Source of the DNA: Gnetum montanum
Taxonomy: Eukaryota; Streptophyta; Gnetopsida; Gnetales; Gnetaceae
Assembly: GCA_015680685.1 (NCBI GenBank)
Contig: MNCI01007821.1
Location: forward strand, 192,426 to 256,425
Reading direction: 5' to 3'
Length of the DNA: 64,000 nt
Positions 1-12,458 of this stretch are shown one piece after another. The notes under the pieces are model-generated. The model worked only from the letters and a program-made list of their open reading frames with translations. It did not search any database and was not told the DNA's origin. The first letter of the stretch is position 1. Every line of letters starts with the position of its first letter. Both the position numbers and the translations under genes were made by a program.

Positions 1-1500
1 CATACAAGCTTGGACTATGCTAGCAGGAGAGGGGACTACACTAGGCCTATGTAGTTCCTCTCCAAGCCTAGTGTAGGTCCCTCAATCCTACTCAAAAATT
101 GATAAAATTTCTCAAAATCCACTTTTAGGAGTCCTGGGGCCAATCAAATTCAAATTCAACAATAGAACTTGGTTGTTCAACCTTCCCAATGTGACTATAC
201 TAAAGGGAGGATTGGGACTACACTAGTCCAACATAACCCCTACCTAAGCCCAATGTATTCCACTTGAAAGTGGCTAAAATAGCTCTAGAACTACCTAAAT
301 CAACACTTGAAAATATCCAAAACCTTTCCAAAACATGCCTAGACCATGGAACCTTATGAAAGAAGTCAAAATTCATTCTTTTTCAATCCTTTTCCATCTA
401 GAATCCTTGACTATGATAGGTATTGCATACCCATCATATTTCCATGGTATTTTGGGATTCAAAGCCCAAACAAGCATTAAAATAGGCAATTTCTGCACAA
501 AAATCTTAGTTAGTGATACCAGTGATCCCAAAAGCCCACTAGGATGGTTGACTGAGCTTTGAAACTAAACTAAATACATCTTTCATTTGAGACTATGTTG
601 AGGAAGCTAAGGACTATGTTGGGCCAACATAGCCCCACTTGGAAAGGAAAAATGTAGTAACAAAAATTGATAATAAATAGCTTAGAATGACTTAAAATTA
701 GCCTAGAATGATCAATAACTTGTCCCCATGGCTCCCAAGTACAAATTTCACTTTGTTTCAGTCCTAGAAACCTCATAGACTTAGCCATTCCTTGTGCCTA
801 CATTGAGGCCTACTAGCCCAACATAGTTGCCTCTTGGAACATGATTTTTGACTTTCTGAGAGGCCAAAATAGTGTCATAAGTTGTCAATATTTAATACCT
901 ACCTCCTACAATAGCTTTTTAAATCTTTGGGAGCTAAAAAATTATCATATCAAGCCCTAGAAAGTGCCCTTAAAGGTTGACTATGCTAGAGGTAGGTAGG
1001 ATGATTTTGGGCTAGCGTAGTCACCCATCAGGCCTAATGTAGTCATAGAAAAAGGTATCATCACCCTCTCATGTGCCCAATATCTTTCAGTAACCCTATA
1101 GCCCCATACCATGAACCTCTAAGGCCTAAAACTAGCAAAATCTAACATTGTCTAACTAGTACTAGCCAATTTTGTCATGTTTACTCTATTTTCACATATT
1201 TGACCTTGTTTCTAGCATTATTTGCCATTTTTGACCTTTTCTCTCATCAATTGAATTTATATAGCCTCTATATAACCTCTTATTTTATCATGTTCACATT
1301 ATTTTCTCTCTTATGGCCTTTGATTGACCTTGTATGGCCTTTGTTTAATCCCATTGATCATTTTTTATAACCTTGGTTGACCTTGTTTTCATTTTTATTT
1401 GTCATTGAAATAACACATGTTTGCATGTTTACTAAAGTATTTTATACCATTTTAGCATTATTTTCTCATTTTTACCCTAGTTCCATTTAATGTTCTCATG
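1..1500. other. AT-rich non-coding DNA with dispersed GACTAYRCTAG words, probably LTR or leader of the following Tat element
   Basis: No reading frame here looks like a protein; the short ORFs carry no recognisable motif. The stretch is marked by repeated short words such as gactatgctag, gactacactag, ctagcgtagtc and ccaacatag in both orientations, for example near 15, 33, 195, 590, 820, 970 and 1010. The same words return at 6,100-6,830 on the other side of the Tat-type pol. The two stretches could therefore be the LTRs or untranslated regions of that element, but I could not fix LTR ends. Confidence 0.4.
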
Positions 1501-1725
1501 GTTGATATGCAAGATTGAAGTATGGATACCTAGAATCAAATTGCCTTACCTTTGAACCTAAGTGGGCCACATGGTGATGTTCAATGATACATCAATCCTG
1601 ATTATTTAGATCTTAAGCATGAGAGTCTTGTCACCCACATAGCCTTAATCAACAAACCTCTATAGTGGCCTAAAAACCTAGTTTAAACCCTTGATCTAAA
1701 GGCTAGTGACATTATAGAAGACTCT

Positions 1726-4700
1726 CTAGTTGTGGTTCCTATCACAACACATAGTAGTGAGGAGAAAACCATTAAATTGATTTTTTCATTAGAACCTCAA
1801 TAGGTTCAAGAAATTACCAAAGTTCTACAAGGAAACATTAAGGCCTTTTCTTGTTCATATGAAGATATGCTAGGCCTAGACTAGTGCTTAGTATAACAAA
1901 AAATCATACTTGACCCTAGCGTTAGACCAGTTAAGCAAAAAGTGTGCAAGATTAGACCAAACTTAGAATTTGTAGTTAGTGGTGAAATTACCAAGCTATA
2001 CTAAGTCGGTTTCATTATAGCTATTAACTACATAGAATGGGTGTCCAACATCATGATAGTGCCTAAGAAAAATGGGAGTATCCATATTTGCATTTCTGAG
2101 ACCTAAATAAGGAAACCATCAAGGAAAATTTCCCTTTTCCTAGTATTAATCAACTCATTGATACTACACTAGATATTCCTTATTATTTTTTATGGATGGG
2201 TTCTTGGGATACAACTAGATTAGGACCAATCCAAAGCACCAACTAAGTATGAACTTTATGACCCCTTGGGGTACCTTTTGCTATACGATGATGTTCTTTG
2301 GCCTTAAGAATGTAGGAGCAACCTATCAAAGAGCTATGACATATATCTTTAGTGACTACATCTTAGGGTTACTTAATGATTATGTAGATGACATAGCCAT
2401 TAAGTCCAAAGTAGCCAATGACCATGCTAATGACTTAGACCTTGGGCTTAAATGATGCCTTAAGTTCAAACTTAGACTTAATCCTAAGAAATGTGTCTTC
2501 AGTTTCAAAACTAGCAGGATTCTTGGCTTTTTAGTATTGAAAGTGGGGATACATGTCGATCTTGATAAGGTTAAGATCATCTCCAACTTGGTAGTGCCAA
2601 CTAACCTCGAAGAGCTTTAGGAACTACAAGGTAGATTATAATTTATTTGTAGGTTCATCACTAGGATTACAAATAATTTGCAACCCATGTAACACTTGAT
2701 TAAGAAAGGAGTTCACTATGAGTGGATGACTCAGTGCAAAAAAGTATTTAAAAACCTTAAGCAAGAGTTGGCACAACTACCGATAGTATATCCTTCATAA
2801 GAGGGTAAACCATTTTACATCTACCTTGCTATCTCAAACACATCCATTACCTCTCTACTCTATCAAAAATGTGATGATGGACCAAATATGCCAATATACT
2901 ATCTTATCCATGTAGTAGCTACCCATGAGACATGATATACTGAAGTGGAGAAGTACTATTTAGCACTAGTCTTCTCATTGAATAAGTGAAGACACTACCT
3001 CTTTAGGAGCTAAATCAACGTCATTTGCAAGAACAACATACTTAGAGTCATAACAACCAATCTTTATGAAAGTATCCATATAGCTTTATGGAAAGCCATA
3101 AAAGTAGAGTTTGACCTTCATTATGTCTCCCAGTACTCAACAAAAGGTCTAACTATAGCTATACAACTTACTGTTTTACTTGTTAATGACCAAGCAACTA
3201 TAGATCTTAAGTTTCCTGATGAACATGTCAACACAGTTAGCCAAGTGCCCAAGGGTTATGAGGTGGTCATGCACTTTGATGGAGCTTCAACTACCTATGG
3301 GGCCAGTGCCATTTCCATCATAACATTTCCATCTAGTGAAATATGATCCTTCACCTATCATTTTGAGTTTCCATGCACCAATAACATCATGGAGTATGAG
3401 GGTTTTAATCAGAGGAATGATTGTAGTTCATGACCTAGGAATTTAGCATTTGATAATCAAGGGTGCTTCACAACTTATGGTTAACCAAGTAACCAAGGTT
3501 TATGCATGTAAAGCCAAAAATTTACAAACTTACTATGACTTAGGGAAATATTGTTGCAATAATTTAAAGATGCTAATATCCAACACATATCTCGAAATGA
3601 GAATGACATAGTCAATGCAACTACACTGTTAGCCCTCGATGTTACACCAAACATGTTTAACAAGTTTCCCACCTTAACCATGGACTATGCTATCCCCATC
3701 ATGTAGTGCATTGAGGATACCTTTGTGGCCATGGTTCATACCACTCTTATAAAGTAGTGGTATGATGATATCAAGTTTTACCTTCTACATGGTGAATACT
3801 CACAAGGCTTGACTATCACTCAAAAGAATGTTGTATGTAAATGATCAAAAAAATATGTCATTGTAGAAGATAATACATTATGCTGATGATCCTATGATGG
3901 CATATTATTGAAGTGTTTGGATAGAACCGAAGCTAGAACAATCTTAGAGCAAGTTCATGAGGGTGTTTATGGTGGGCATATAGAACCTAGAGCGATGGCT
4001 AAAATTAGACACTTAGGTTAATTATTAACCTAATATGGAAAATGATTATTTTAAGAAGGTCAAAACTTATGACATGCCAACAACATTGCAATCTCATACA
4101 TGTGGCATTGATTGAGTTACATATCACTTAGATAATGTGGCCATTCCAACGATGGGAGTTGAACATCATTAGACCTATAATACCTAAATCTTCTATAGAG
4201 CATAACTTCATAATTAACGCTACTGAATACTTTATTAAGTGGGTTAAGGCTATTCCCCTGAGGAACACTACATCTAAACAAGTATACAAATTCATTCTTG
4301 ATAACATAGTAGCCCGCTTTAGTATATCTATGACCATAGTTACAAACAATGGACAATAATTTAGTAATTAAGAAATAGAAAACTTCTATCATGACTTAGG
4401 CATTAAGCACTATTTCTCATCACCATATTACCTCAAGCTAATGGACAAGTCAAAGCAAGCAACAAGGCCATCATCAACTTGCTTAATAAAATGCTAAACA
4501 ACAATAAGTGCAAGTGGCATGAGTAGCTTGTCCATGTAGTTTGGGCATACAAAACAACATATTACAATGTAATAAGTATAAATTTATATAGTCTTTTTTA
4601 TGGTTCTTAAGTTATTTTAATTTTTGAATTACATGTATCATCACTATGAGTGGTCATGTACAACTTCATCAATGATGAATAGAGTAAGTAGTTACATACC

Positions 4701-4995
4701 ATGGACCTAGACTTGGTGGAGGAGCAACGTGTGAAAGTGCTTGCCCATGTTGAGCAGTATCAAGAGAGGTAGAAGAGATAACATCACCATGACTTGGCTA
4801 AATAACATATCAAGTAGGATGACCTTGTTCTCAAGGCTATCCATGAACATGCAGATAAATTCTTAGCTAATTGAAACATCCCTTTCTTGGTCACTAAGGC
4901 CTATAGCAACAACACATTCAGAATAGTAGAAATAGATGAGAATGAGTTGGCTAATTTGGTTAATCATTCCTATATAAATCCATATTACATGTAAC
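1726..4995 (+). pseudogene. Decayed Tat-type Ty3/gypsy pol (RT, RNase H, second RNase H, integrase)
   Basis: Reverse-transcriptase and integrase region of an LTR retrotransposon, broken by many stops. The order is readable: a pre-RT linker with SYEDMLGLD near 1,857; an RT start with EWVSNIMIVPKKNG near 2,035; PWGTFCYTMMFFGLKN near 2,262 and YVDDIAIKSK near 2,380, where the catalytic motif is YVDD; RNase H around 2,800-3,170; a second RNase H at 3,262-3,640; a zinc-finger remnant near 3,950; the integrase core with FQRWELNIIRPIIP and TEYFIKWVKAIPL at 4,143-4,260; and an integrase C-terminal tail up to about 4,995. This order and the linker wording are those of the Tat lineage. Gag and protease are not recognisable upstream. 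It is certainly non-functional. Confidence 0.85.
3262..3640 (+). pseudogene. Second (archaeal-type) RNase H domain of the Tat element
   Basis: The frame reads MHFDGASTTYGASA, then FPCTNNIMEYEG, and near the end RNENDIVNATTLLAL. These correspond to the catalytic Asp, the Glu and the last Asp region of the additional RNase H found in Tat-group elements. It lies between the normal RNase H and the integrase, the usual Tat position. This contrasts with the domain placed in front of the RT at 63,546-63,920. Confidence 0.7.
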
Positions 4996-5040
4996 TAATA
5001 ACAACCAATAAGAAAGCCTACTTTCCATGGCTTTCCAGGG

Positions 5041-5127
5041 CCTTAAACTGGCAACATGGCCTACCGAGGCCTTAAACTGGTACCATGGTCTACTAAGACC
5101 TTAAATTGGCACCATGGTCTACTAGGG
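5041..5127 (+). repeat. 29-bp tandem repeat, three copies, behind the integrase
   Basis: Three consecutive 29-bp units begin ccttaaactggc at 5041, 5070 and 5099. A partial fourth begins at 5128, and a partial unit may precede the array. Copies differ mainly by C/T and G/A changes. The array lies directly behind the pol reading frame, in the 3' untranslated region of the Tat element. Confidence 0.85.
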
Positions 5128-5304
5128 CCTTAAACTATCAACACATAGTAACCTTTGATAACCAAATATAAGCTAAAATATCCTTGTCAAAAGAAACCCA
5201 ATGAAGGTTTCACCCCACAAAAAAAAACAAGGATGGGGAAGTAAATTTCCAAGAAGTTGAATGGCGAATGAAGCCTCAAAGCTTAAACTAGTAGTTTCAA
5301 ACAT

Positions 5305-5318
5305 ACAAAGGGAGGATA
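5305..5318 (+). promoter_or_regulatory. Candidate polypurine tract of the Tat element
   Basis: The purine-rich run aaagggagga lies about 310 bp behind the end of pol, where the plus-strand primer of an LTR retrotransposon is expected. The following bases do not give a clean TG, so the LTR start is not proven. Confidence 0.4.
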
Positions 5319-7200
5319 CTAATGGCCAAAGAGACCTTGGAACTAAGTGTTAGGTCCTTATACACATCCACCAAGCGACCAACACTTCCAAAGATGAAGT
5401 GCCAAGAACACTGATGGACCAACATATTTGTATCATGGTCATGATGTCAACATTTGGAATGCATTATTAACCTTCATGACCATTTCCCTATGACCTCACT
5501 ACCATTTTGGCATCATAGCCTTCTCCATCATCACCTACACTCTTGGGCATGGTTCAACACTACTAGATTAAGCATAGAGGAGGAACATAAGTGATGCACC
5601 TACAATGATGTTTTGTATGCTTTGTCAATGTCTCTTGGGTCAATCCTCTAGACATCAACAAAGAGGGGCCAATGAAACATCATCAAATTTCATGCTGCAA
5701 TCTTCATTCCGCAACTTGGAACAAGGATTCATTGTAAATGTGAGATATGTAATCCATGAGCTACAATCTTACATACTTCAACTTTTTGGGGCCAAAAATG
5801 CTTCAAAAGTTGTTATTTCCTTACTTCCTAGGTAGAAATGGGTATCTCATGTCCATATATGGGCTTGGTAAAACTGAAAGAACCTTTGGAATGGCTAACA
5901 ATGACAATTTCATGGGTTTTTGTAGGGGTATAATCGCAACTACGCTTGACTACACTTTCAGTAGCCACAATAACTACACTTTTAGTAATCACAGTAACTA
6001 CACTTTCAATAGTCACTATAATTTCACTTTCAGTAGCTATGGTAGCTGACATGGTTACTACCAAGACCTAGAAAAAGTGCAACATTGGAATTATTGGAAT
6101 TTCCATTTTTCCAACAACAACTAGCGTAGAAACTCTAAGTTAGCAATGGCCAACGTAGATGGCATTCTTCACCAAGCACAACACTTTCCAATGAATTCCA
6201 CCATTTCCATAGTATACAATAATTTCCCCATTTTTCAACACCTTTAGCATAGTCTACCAAGGCCAACGTAGTGAGAATGGCGCTAGTGTAGTCACAAAAG
6301 TTTGTTTACTATTATAGTAAATGAATGGGTTTGGTGGCTATAACCCATTCTAGACTTACTATAAAAGGAAACTACGCTAACAGTAGATGACTATTGATCA
6401 TTACCAACATAGTGAAAGCATGGCCAACATAGTCACAATTTTTTTTTATTTATGATAAATGGATGGGTTTCGAGAGTGTAGTCCATTCTAGACTTACTGA
6501 AAATATCAACTACGTTGACAATAGATGACCAACTATGCTAGTAGTAGATGACCGTTGTGATCCACAATCAACATCAATTTGTCCACAATTAATGGAAATA
6601 AATGGTAGTCCCAAAAATGACAACCCTAAACCTATAAATACCAAAATTCAACATCATAGAATGGTTCTAAACATTTTTCATTCTGAGCACTTTGGCATTT
6701 TTGTAGTAACAACATTTTCCATTTCCCAACCATCAAAGCCCATTACAACCCTTGCAACCCAACTACACTTTTAGTAGTAGAAACTGGGACTATGCTAGGC
6801 ATAGACACCCCCACTTCAATCCCATTCCCACATTGCAAACTTGGTTTAAATCGAAGAAAAGTTGTAGAAAATTAGAGCTAGGAAGAAACTAGATCATGGA
6901 GTGGTGCCTTCTCCAATGGACTTCAAGCATTGACAGGCAACCTCCCATGGCCTTGGCACAAACTTGTACATCATGAACCCAATTCTTTTATACCTTTTAT
7001 AAATTTTGTTGTTCATGTTATGCAAGTTTTAATTTCTATTTCCATTTCAAGACTTACTTCTATAACTGCAATTCTATTTCTATTCCCATTTTCAATAGGC
7101 CATTTTCATTTTTATTTTTGTTCTCATTTCCATTCCATTTTCATTTTCATTTTTTCTTACTGATTTCATCTATGATCATGTTTTCATTTCCAAAACCACT
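5319..7200. other. Non-coding DNA, possibly the 3' LTR of the Tat element
   Basis: No convincing gene. It carries the 24-bp tandem repeat described separately and a second cluster of actacgct-type words at 6,120-6,800, as in the first kilobase of the window. From 6,960 it becomes a T-rich low-complexity stretch. Short ORFs here are uninformative. Confidence 0.35.
5948..6043 (+). repeat. 24-bp tandem repeat, four copies
   Basis: Units start at 5948, 5972, 5996 and 6020 and follow the pattern rctacacttttagtar plus eight variable bases. Read in one forward frame they give an 8-residue repeat of the type YTFSSHNN. The surrounding frame has no other protein character, so I treat it as a DNA repeat. 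Confidence 0.85.
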
Positions 7201-7440
7201 CCCTTTTATACTCCATAAGTCCCTAGGTGAACAACAAGACCATCTAGGACATTGTGAATCCTATTTTTTTAAAGGCCCTTGAGATTCAAGGTTAAGATTA
7301 TTTCGATGCTCAAATCTTTTAGTTTTCCATTCTAGAAACCAATATTTCTAGCTCCAATAGAGGTTATCAAACTTGGTTATTCTTGACTTTAAGCTAGAAT
7401 CTTCTTATGATAATTTCTCTAAATCTTCATTCTTAGGCTG

Positions 7441-8710
7441 CTAACAACCCTTTCTTTCTTGAAGGCTTGTGCAATCCTTAATTAAGGGGGCTAGTTGATG
7501 AATCTCAACTTTTATGTCTAAGATATCTTCTTTTAATTTAGTGTGAATTTTATTAAGCTTAATATTTAATAATTTATTTTTCTTTCTAAGTAAGTGATGC
7601 AAAACAAGAATTTCTTCTTGCAATTTACTATAGCTTTCATCATACTTACAACTTGCTTTAGCAGCATGTTGCAAGTTTTCATCTGTAAGAGCCATGCATA
7701 TGAGATGAGAGTTTTTGGTATAGTTGTTAACTTCTTTTTCACTTTTCTCATCATCATCCCAATTTTTATAGAAGTTGATCTTTTTCAACTCCTCATCATT
7801 TCTATCCTTTCATTACCATATGCTATTCTTAGTAGGATATTAAGAGGCCAAATGGCCTCTTCCACCACATACACAAAATTATATGGAGGAAAAATCAATA
7901 TTGGAATTGGAAATATTTTTATTTTTCTTACCTCTTTGTTGATTGAAGCACTTGCCCCTTTTTGCCATTAGTCTTTACAACCCTCTAAAGATAAGAGCTA
8001 TCTTCTCCTCACTACTCACATCTTGCTCATTAGGTTCATTTTCCTTTATAGCTAATTTAAGGGCAATGAGCTACTTCTCTTGGATGGCTCCTTTCCTTAT
8101 GAGATTCATTTCATAAGCAAGGAGAGCACTTTGAAGTTCTTCAAATTTTAGAGTTGAAAATATTTGATTTATTCAATTTTAGTCACCTTTGGCCTAAATT
8201 TTAATTGTAGCTTCCTAATCATTTTTATAATAACATCACTTTCTATCAAATCTTTCCTAGTATCTCTAATGGCCACAACAAGGTCATTTGCTCTAGAAAA
8301 ATAGTCTTTTATTTTTTTTCCTTTTCTCATCTTGAGCTTATCATCCTCACCTTGCAAAACTAATAACTTAGATTGCTTAACTATAGATGTTCCTTCATAA
8401 GTAGCCTCTGAACTTTGTCAAATCTCTTTGGCCATTTTACATCCTACTACTCTATTAAACTCTAATTTATTTAAAGAATAATATAGATAATTTTTTTCTT
8501 TACAGTTAAACATGAACTTATCTTTTTCTTCTTGACTCCATTTTTTGCAAGGCTTGATGGCTCCTATTGTGCTATTGCTAGGTGGTGTGTAGTCTTCAAG
8601 AATGGATTCCTAGACTTCAAACTCCATAGATTTGAAGAAGCCCTACCTTTTTCCTTTCCAATAGGAAAAGTAAAATCCATCAAACCTGTGTGACTTTGTG
8701 TATCATGTTT
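7441..8710 (-). pseudogene. Ty1/copia gag fragment
   Basis: Capsid gene of a Ty1/copia element read leftward from the primer site at 8,771. N-terminal to C-terminal it shows a degenerate UBN2-type gag: CKMAKEI near 8,430, then KLKMRKGKKIKDYF and KMIRKLQLKFRPKVTKIE at 8,170-8,350. A degraded zinc knuckle with CVCGGRGH follows near 7,860. After it comes a basic, Lys-rich coiled region with HLICMALTDE at 7,441-7,788, typical of the stretch behind the zinc knuckle in copia gag-pol. Integrase and RT are absent; the element ends by truncation around 7,200-7,440. Confidence 0.75.
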
Positions 8711-8770
8711 CCTCCATTTTTCACTCTTGAAGATGATGTAGAACCAATTGATGATGCACTAAGGGTACCA

Positions 8771-8783
8771 GACTCTAATACCA
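8771..8783 (-). promoter_or_regulatory. Primer binding site, initiator-Met tRNA type
   Basis: The reverse strand reads TGGTATTAGAGTC, the usual TGGTATCAGAGTC with one transition, two bases after the LTR end. It orients the copia element leftward. Confidence 0.8.
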
Positions 8784-8785
8784 CT

Positions 8786-9940
8786 TGAAAATCATTGAGC
8801 TTAGAAGGGGAGGGTGAATAAGTTCTCCAAATTAAAATTTTCAGCCATAAAGATCAAAACCAATTTTAACATGGTTCCCCAACTTGGGTAGTTCATTTTC
8901 GAAGGGTAGATCTCTTGAATACCTCCAAACATTGTTCCTCTCAAAATGTGGTTTGAAGGGTATCACACCCTGTATAGCTCTAAGCTCCACTCCAGAGTGA
9001 TTTGACATGATGAATCCACTCAATCATGCAAGATCTTGACAAGCTTAGAATGTGATTTCCATGATCCCAAAACCTTTAAAACTAAAGCTCCACTCTAGAG
9101 TGTTGTGGTGCTACACCAACACTCAATCTTGTAAGATCTCAACAAACTTAAGGATGATGCCTTCTCACAAAAAACAAATTAGCCTTGTAGGAGAACAAAA
9201 GATAAAAAAATTACAAGGAAAGGATGCAACTAATTTTGTTGATCCTTGTACTTTGAGGTACAACACACTTTGACCACTTACAAAAGTATAAAAGATAGTA
9301 CAATGAGGTATAAGAATAATAAAATGATTTATACAATGATTGCTTAATGTTAACACTTGATAGTTCATAATGCTTGCACATTTTCCAAGAGAATGAAGTC
9401 TTTTTATAGCCTAGATGTTTTTACAATTACTGCAGAATTCGTTCAACTACTATCTAATGGTCATTAGAGACATTTTATTTGCTATTGAGACATCTTTTTA
9501 CATCAAAATTCCATTTGGAAGAGATGTATTCTCCATAAGGAAGACATCTTTGAGGATATGTCTTCTTCACAAGGAAGACATATACTATTTTCGACAGATG
9601 TCTTATTCTGAGAAATATTCAAATTAGCTAAGACATCTTCATCATCAAAGAGACATCTTTTATTGATATTAGACATCTGCTATTTCTTGGAGACATCTTT
9701 CTTCAATAAGTTTTGCAATGCTAAGGCTTCCTCTAGAACAGTGAAGTTGAGCTTTAAAGTCTTCAGTCCTTGTTCATGTTCTTTGAACTCTTGCATGCTC
9801 CCTTGAGACCTTGTAGATGTTCTTCTTCTTTGAGCTCTCCTTTTTTCTTAATCCAAGTTCTTTCCCTACATACAAAACAACCACACAAGCATTCTTGTTC
9901 TCCATTTTTCTTAAGGTTTTGACATACCAAAAGGTCAACA
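8786..9940 (-). repeat. 5' LTR of the Ty1/copia element
   Basis: On the reverse strand the LTR starts TGTTGACCTTTTGG (position 9940) and ends TGATTTTCA (position 8786), giving TG...CA ends and 1155 bp. A TATA box (ctataaaaa, reverse) lies at 9401-9409. Upstream of it in U3 is a cluster of AAGATGTCT repeats. The right end abuts a Ty3/gypsy RT reading frame, so the element inserted into that RT. The partner LTR is not in the window. Confidence 0.75.
9467..9699 (-). repeat. Dispersed AAGATGTCT repeat cluster in the copia LTR U3
   Basis: The 9-mer agacatctt (reverse AAGATGTCT) occurs at 9488, 9542, 9631, 9651 and 9691. One-base variants are at 9467 and 9671, with further loose variants between. 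All lie 60-300 bp upstream of the LTR TATA box, where U3 enhancer repeats are usually found. Confidence 0.7.
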
Positions 9941-11576
9941 CTATGAACTATCTAATCTTGTAGACATTAGTAGGAGTATGCCACTCTTGTACAATCTAAA
10001 ATTTATTTAAATTGGACTTAATTTGGCCATTCCCCATGCGGTGACCTAGAAACTTCAACTTAGTACAATAGAACTCATACTTCTCTTTCTTGATGTACAA
10101 TTGATTCTGTCATAGTTTTCAAGGACCATCTACAAGTGAAGTATAGGATCCTTTATGGTCTAACTATATATCAGGATATCATCAAGGTAGACAACTAAAC
10201 ACTTATCAAGAAATAACTTAAATATCTCTCATGAACATAAAAAAGGTGATCAATGCATTACAAATCCCAAAGAGCATTATGATCCATTCAAATGATACAT
10301 ATCTATCCACACAAGTAGTTTTTTCTTCATCTACCTTTGCTATGTGGACTTGATAATATCCTTGGTGGAGGTCTAGCTAGGTGAAATAGCATGTCCTAGC
10401 TAGTTAATCAAATAATTAGAGATTATATGTACTAGATACTTATTCTTTATATTATCCTCGGTGACAATTAATATTTTTTCATCATAAGAAGATTTTAAGG
10501 AACAAATGTGTCCTTTGAAAATTATAATTTTAAGTTGTTGCTTCAACTCTTCCACCTTTGGCCCTATCATGCATAATGATCTTTGAATAGGAGGGGTTGT
10601 ACTAGGTAGCAACTCTATTTTGTGATATACCATCCTCCATGGTGGTGGACTTCCAGGTAGCTTCAATAACATAACATCATGAAACTAGTCTAAGGCCCAT
10701 GCAATTCATGGATCAATGCTTTAATGAGGCTCACTAGCCTCTGCAAGGTCTTCTATCTACATGAACAAGAGGAATCTACACATGGGATATTTGGCCAAGT
10801 GTCTCATTAGTATTGGAAAGAAGATTTAAGGCTAGAATCCTAATCCTTTCCTACTTGTGCCTCGTGAGTTTGAAATAAGTATGAAGAGTTCTCATGGAAT
10901 ATGAAGATCAAGTCTAAATGTGGAGCTATAAAAAATTTTTCCTTTCATAGGAACTTCTACCCCAAAATAACCTTAAAGTAATCCATATCCAAAATTGAAA
11001 AGTAAAGGACCCCATACCAAGAGCCTACTTGTATAGAAACATTTTTCCTAACACTAGCATACCAAAGGAGATGAAACTTTACAAGTTTACAAGAGGCTTG
11101 GACTAAATCCATAACTAGTTGTAAGTCCCTCACCATGGATGGGACCATGTAATTGTGACTTATCACATTGTTAATCATGACACTCACCTATCTTGATCAC
11201 ATAACAACTATGGTCAATTAGACCTAGAGCAAATTATTAGGGTCAACGTTTTATGTACTTGAGGCTCCTACCTTTTTAGTAATCATATCACATAGCTCCA
11301 TCATAGTAACCAATCTATGTTGTTCGCCTAAGCTGCTACCATTCATAATTTTTAGGTATGGATCTATATGGTACTCCATGGACATTAGTTTTCTTCTTGG
11401 AACCTATCCTTATCTATTTTCAATTCTTCCTAAGCTAAGAGGATAATTTCTTGCTAGGTGATTTTCATGACATAGAGAGCATGGAATTGTTCCCTTAAAG
11501 TACCCTCCAAAAAAAATTTTCTTCTTTTCCTCATATTATCAGTTGCTTCTAGTATCTTTCCTCTTTTTTTGGAAGC
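9941..11576 (-). pseudogene. Ty3/gypsy protease and RT fragment (second half of the element at 24,977-27,009)
   Basis: Read leftward. A retropepsin-like region with IQVGSWYGVLYFSILDMD at 10,957-11,187 corresponds to the chromovirus-type LGxWxGxxDFxV motif. An RT N-terminus at 10,400-10,672 includes GPKVEELKQQLK; then comes a decayed palm and VYLDDILIYS near 10,150-10,185, followed by KLKFLGHRMGNG near 10,040. The frame is cut by the copia LTR at 9,940. On the right it is cut by the Athila-like element; the flank gaagc at 11,572-11,576 recurs at 24,977-24,981. The chromovirus label rests on motif wording only. Confidence 0.75.
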
Positions 11577-12458
11577 TAATAAAGCATCCAATCCACTGTG
11601 TTGACTGGGCTACGTCGACAAAGCCTCATTAACACAGCCACGTCAATGTGACCTCATCAATGCATCTTTCCAAGCGTTGGCGTGGCCTCGTCAATGCAGA
11701 GTCCATTTTCAGCTATAAATATGCATGCACCTGCTACATTTATAGCACCTTTTGTTCAAGTTGTAGCAAAGCTCTTGCAGTTTGTTTTTGTAGGAGTTAT
11801 ATTAGTTTCCAAGTGCCCGTAGACATAGTTCGAAGAGTGTACAACTCTTTATTCGAGTGCTAATGTACCTAAGCCCATTGGCATGAATAGCAATAAAGAT
11901 GAGCTTTTTGAACATTCCTTGCAACATTTGAACTAGATTACTTAAGCATTAATATTTTAATACTTTAATAGTTTTCATGCTTCTATTATTGCTTTATAGT
12001 CACAGTACATTTTAGTAGTCCACGATAACACATAAGCACGACCACCTTAAACATATATCTAACACTTGGAAACCCAGTGACACTTAACATATGACAACCC
12101 AGTAGTGATTAGGACATGTTTGGGATGTGCATAGAGGGTGGGAATGGCTACTTATGCTAGGAGTAGTTGAGCAATAGAGTAGTGAAATCTTCAATTATTT
12201 AGCCCTTTTACTCCCTATATTAGAAGAATTGAATATTAAGAATAAAATAAAACACATAAAAATCATATGCCTCAATCTCACTTAACCATCATTCTAGAAT
12301 ATCACAAGTGAGGTTGAAAGGACAACAACCATTCTAACTAGGATTTTGATGGCTAGAATACTATGCCTAAGTGCTCACAATCTTTAGAATTCGATCGAAT
12401 CATGCATGAACGCTTGTGATTTGTATGGTTGGGCATAGGGGTACCTCACCACTCATCA
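11577..12458 (+). repeat. 5' LTR of the Athila-like element
   Basis: 882 bp, starting taataaagcatcc (decayed from TGATGAAGC) and ending accactcatca. The TATA box ctataaat is at 11,713. U3 shows repeated words of the type acgtcratgwggcctcatc. R/U5 contains ttattcgagtgctaatgtacc, shared with all sister LTRs in the window. Confidence 0.9.

Noticed and set aside
335-788. Two short ORFs in the first kilobase
   Set aside because: No motif, low-complexity AT-rich context with the dispersed CTACG words; most likely LTR or UTR DNA.
5041-6043. Tandem repeats considered as a CRISPR-like array
   Set aside because: Units are directly adjacent without spacers, in a plant retrotransposon context.
7594-7971. 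125-aa forward ORF with hydrophobic stretches
   Set aside because: Antisense of the copia gag; the hydrophobicity comes from reading Lys-rich codons on the opposite strand.
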